Assembly: GCA_964508715.1 (NCBI GenBank)
Contig: CAZDUX010000037.1
Span: 1 to 17,513, forward strand
Length of the DNA stretch: 17,513 bases
Direction of reading: 5' to 3'
Origin: JAKALX01 sp964508715
Lineage (GTDB): Bacteria > Chloroflexota > Dehalococcoidia > Tepidiformales > Tepidiformaceae
Every line of letters begins with the position of its first letter. Positions within the stretch are counted from its first letter, which is position 1. Shown piece by piece: positions 16,064 to 17,513 of this stretch. The notes below the pieces were generated by a model that ran no database searches, was not told where the DNA came from, and was given only the letters and a program-made list of their open reading frames with translations. Position numbers and translations under genes: made by a program.

Positions 16064-17241
16064 GCCGTGAGGATTACGGGTCGGGGCAAATCAAAGAGCG
16101 TGCACCTGGCCACTGGCAGGTAACGATCGAATTATCCCGCGACCCCGTGACCGGCGGGCGGCGGAGAAACCGATTCACGGTGCTCGGCAAGCGGCGTGAC
16201 GCACAGGCTGCACTTCGCGCGGCACTCGCTCGTCGTGATACCGGGATAGCAGTCACAGCCGACAGGATCACGGTAGCAGACTGGCTTCTTGGTTGGCTTG
16301 AAAGGCATGTCGCCGAGGGCCATATCGGCGCGCGTGCTCACGACCGGTATCGCGGGATTATCCACAGGCACCTGATCCCCGCACTCGGGGGTATCAGGCT
16401 TCAGCAACTCCGCCCCGACCATATCGCAGACCTGAAGGTAAGGTGGCTCTCCGGCCGTGACTCGACAGCCGCTGGACCTCTCTCAGGGGCAACGGTGCAT
16501 AAACACCTTGTCGTGCTCCGTGTGGCACTGAACGAGGCACTCAAAAGCGGTCTCATCTCCGTGAACCCGGCGACGGCTGTGAGAGCACCCTCTGCAAAGC
16601 GCCAGGAAGAACAACGGGCGCTAACAGAGCAAGAGATCCTGCTCCTGCTGAAGGCGGCAACAGGGACTGCGTATGACGCGCCCATCCGCCTCACACTGGC
16701 GACGGGCCTCCGGGAAGGAGAGTTGCTGGGATTACGCTGGACAGACGTGGATCTCGAAGCGCGCACGCTCGAAGTGCGCCAGGCGTTGAGCTACGTCGAA
16801 GGGACAGTGCTGTTCAAAGAGCCGAAATCACAGAATTCCCGCAGAACGATTGAACTCTCAGCGCTCACCGTAAAGATGCTACAGGCTCATCGAGCGGCAC
16901 AGGCGGAGAAGAAGCTGCGCCTGGGTGCGATCTGGAAGGAGAGCGGCCTCGTCTTCCCTTCAATGGTCGGCACGCCGTGGCTTCCCCGCCCGTTCTACAG
17001 GGGGTACCGCAACATCGTTAACCGAAGCGCACTGGACGCTCCTGGTACCGTCGATTTTCACTGCCTTCGCCATACAGCGGCCAGCCAGTGGATCCGCCGC
17101 GGCGTCGACGTCTTCACGGTCAGCCGCAGACTGGGACATGCGTCCGCATCTTTCACGATGGACGTCTACTCTCACCTGCTCAGAGGCCAACAGAAGGCAG
17201 CGGCAGAAGCGCTCGACTACCTGCTGACAGGTGCCGGCTAA
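16060..17241 (+). CDS. int: Tyrosine recombinase/integrase
   Basis: The protein is 393 residues, the normal length for phage/ICE integrases. N-terminal arm-binding (AP2-like) part with GSGQIKERAPGHWQVTIELSRD and RDAQAALRAALARRDTG; SAM-like core-binding domain about 70-170 (TVADWLLGWLERHV, ATVHKHLVVLRVALNEALKSG, NPATAV); catalytic domain about 190-393. The active-site set is complete: Arg218 (TGLREGELLGLRW), Lys256 (PKSQNSRRT), His334 and Arg337 (HCLRH), His360 (LGHAS) and nucleophile Tyr370 (DVYSHLL). It catalyses site-specific integration and excision. The ATG overlaps the XRE stop. The gene runs toward, and ends 85 bp before, the 3' end of tRNA-Glu, the expected target. It appears intact and functional. 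Confidence 0.93.
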   Translation: MSREDYGSGQIKERAPGHWQVTIELSRDPVTGGRRRNRFTVLGKRRDAQAALRAALARRDTGIAVTADRITVADWLLGWLERHVAEGHIGARAHDRYRGIIHRHLIPALGGIRLQQLRPDHIADLKVRWLSGRDSTAAGPLSGATVHKHLVVLRVALNEALKSGLISVNPATAVRAPSAKRQEEQRALTEQEILLLLKAATGTAYDAPIRLTLATGLREGELLGLRWTDVDLEARTLEVRQALSYVEGTVLFKEPKSQNSRRTIELSALTVKMLQAHRAAQAEKKLRLGAIWKESGLVFPSMVGTPWLPRPFYRGYRNIVNRSALDAPGTVDFHCLRHTAASQWIRRGVDVFTVSRRLGHASASFTMDVYSHLLRGQQKAAAEALDYLLTGAG

Positions 17242-17288
17242 GCGAATGGCCACAACATGGCCACAATTGATCACTCACTCAGCACAAA

Positions 17289-17312
17289 GCGAGGGCCCGA
17301 AATGGCCCTCGC
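17289..17312 (-). terminator. Hairpin terminator after tRNA-Glu (possibly bidirectional)
   Basis: A perfect 9-bp stem, GCGAGGGCC / GGCCCTCGC, with loop CGAAAT. On the minus strand it lies just downstream of the tRNA and is followed by a T-containing GCTTTGT stretch; on the plus strand no T-run follows. It separates converging integrase and tRNA transcription. Confidence 0.6.
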
Positions 17313-17326
17313 AGATTCAGATTCAG

Positions 17327-17403
17327 TGGTAGCGCGTAGGGGATTCGAACCCCTGATCTCCGCCTTGAAAGGGCGGCGTCCTAGGCCTCTAGACGAACGC
17401 GCC
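17327..17403 (-). tRNA. tRNA-Glu(UUC)
   Basis: A full cloverleaf is readable on the minus strand: acceptor GGCGCGT with ACGCGCT, discriminator A and encoded CCA; D-arm GTCTAGAGGCCTAGGAC; anticodon stem CCGCC/GGCGG enclosing loop CTTTCAA, anticodon TTC; T-arm AGGGG TTCGAAT CCCCT. The total length is 77 bases. The first acceptor pair is a G-U wobble. The 3' half, facing the integrase, is the likely attachment core of the element. Confidence 0.95.
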
Positions 17404-17458
17404 GCAGACGCTCAGGGTAGCATGCGCGGTTCGTTAGCGGCCAACACCCAAAGGTCGC

Positions 17459-17513
17459 GGGTGTGACTGATGATTTTGCAAAAGTGAGTAAGCGGGTAGA
17501 GGATAGGGGAGGC
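17459..17513 (+). mobile_element. 5' end of a second ISKra4-like copy (cut by window edge)
   Basis: Beginning with GGGTGTG, then a perfect palindrome TTTTGCAAAA (17474-17483), then a frame from GTG 17484 reading MSKRVEDRGG to the window edge. It matches the left-end fragment over 34 bases with two mismatches (17474-17507 against 441-408 minus strand). No good ribosome site is present. ACACCC (17444-17449) just outside pairs with GGGTGT (17459-17464) as a short inverted repeat. Confidence 0.45.

Noticed and set aside
1..17513. CRISPR array or tandem repeats
   Set aside because: No regularly spaced direct repeats were seen anywhere in the window.

Overview
This is a GC-rich bacterial accessory region. 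It carries a phage-defence-type operon next to a tyrosine-integrase module at a tRNA-Glu gene. The host cannot be named from the window. High GC with strong G/C preference at third codon positions, GTG and TTG starts, and ISKra4-like transposase fragments would fit Chloroflexota (Thermomicrobia-like) or another high-GC phylum, but this is a weak inference.

Layout. Positions 1-457 hold an outward-reading (minus-strand) fragment that resembles the N-terminus of an ISKra4-family transposase. It abuts, and appears to have cut off, the 3' end of a YgjP-like zinc metallopeptidase gene (to 1209, minus strand). Reading rightward from 1368 is a four-gene cluster: a SNF2-type helicase (DrmD-like); an Eco57I/DrmMI-type N6-adenine DNA methyltransferase interrupted by one in-frame TAG at 7766-7768, with its conserved C-terminus continuing in the same frame to 8128; an OLD-family ATPase/TOPRIM nuclease; and a 1683-residue helicase that combines DrmA-like helicase lobes, a DUF1998 (DrmB/MrfA-type) zinc domain and a C-terminal Vsr-like PD-(D/E)XK candidate domain. 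After a roughly 300-bp stretch with only one tiny candidate ORF comes a recombination module: an excisionase-like gene (minus strand), an XRE repressor (plus strand, TTG start) and a complete tyrosine integrase that overlaps the XRE gene by ATGA. The excisionase and XRE promoters overlap face to face. The integrase ends 85 bp from the 3' end of tRNA-Glu(UUC), a classical attachment position. At the right edge the 5' end of another copy of the same IS-like sequence starts, inverted relative to the left copy.

How the genes may work together. The SNF2 helicase, N6 methylase and DUF1998 helicase resemble class 1 DISARM (drmD-drmMI-drmA-drmB). They also resemble the helicase-methylase-ATPase (Hma) loci that I recall as carrying extra defence genes embedded between core genes. 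The usual DISARM phospholipase-D nuclease (DrmC) is absent. Two other nuclease candidates are present instead: the OLD protein and the Vsr-like tail of the large helicase. The logic would be methylation of self DNA, with ATP-driven sensing and cleavage of unmodified invading DNA. The methylase, which should provide self-protection, is the gene with the premature stop, so the system may be silenced, attenuated or running on a truncated methylase. The whole could be an integrative element that delivers a defence cassette into tRNA-Glu. The matching left attachment site is not inside this window.
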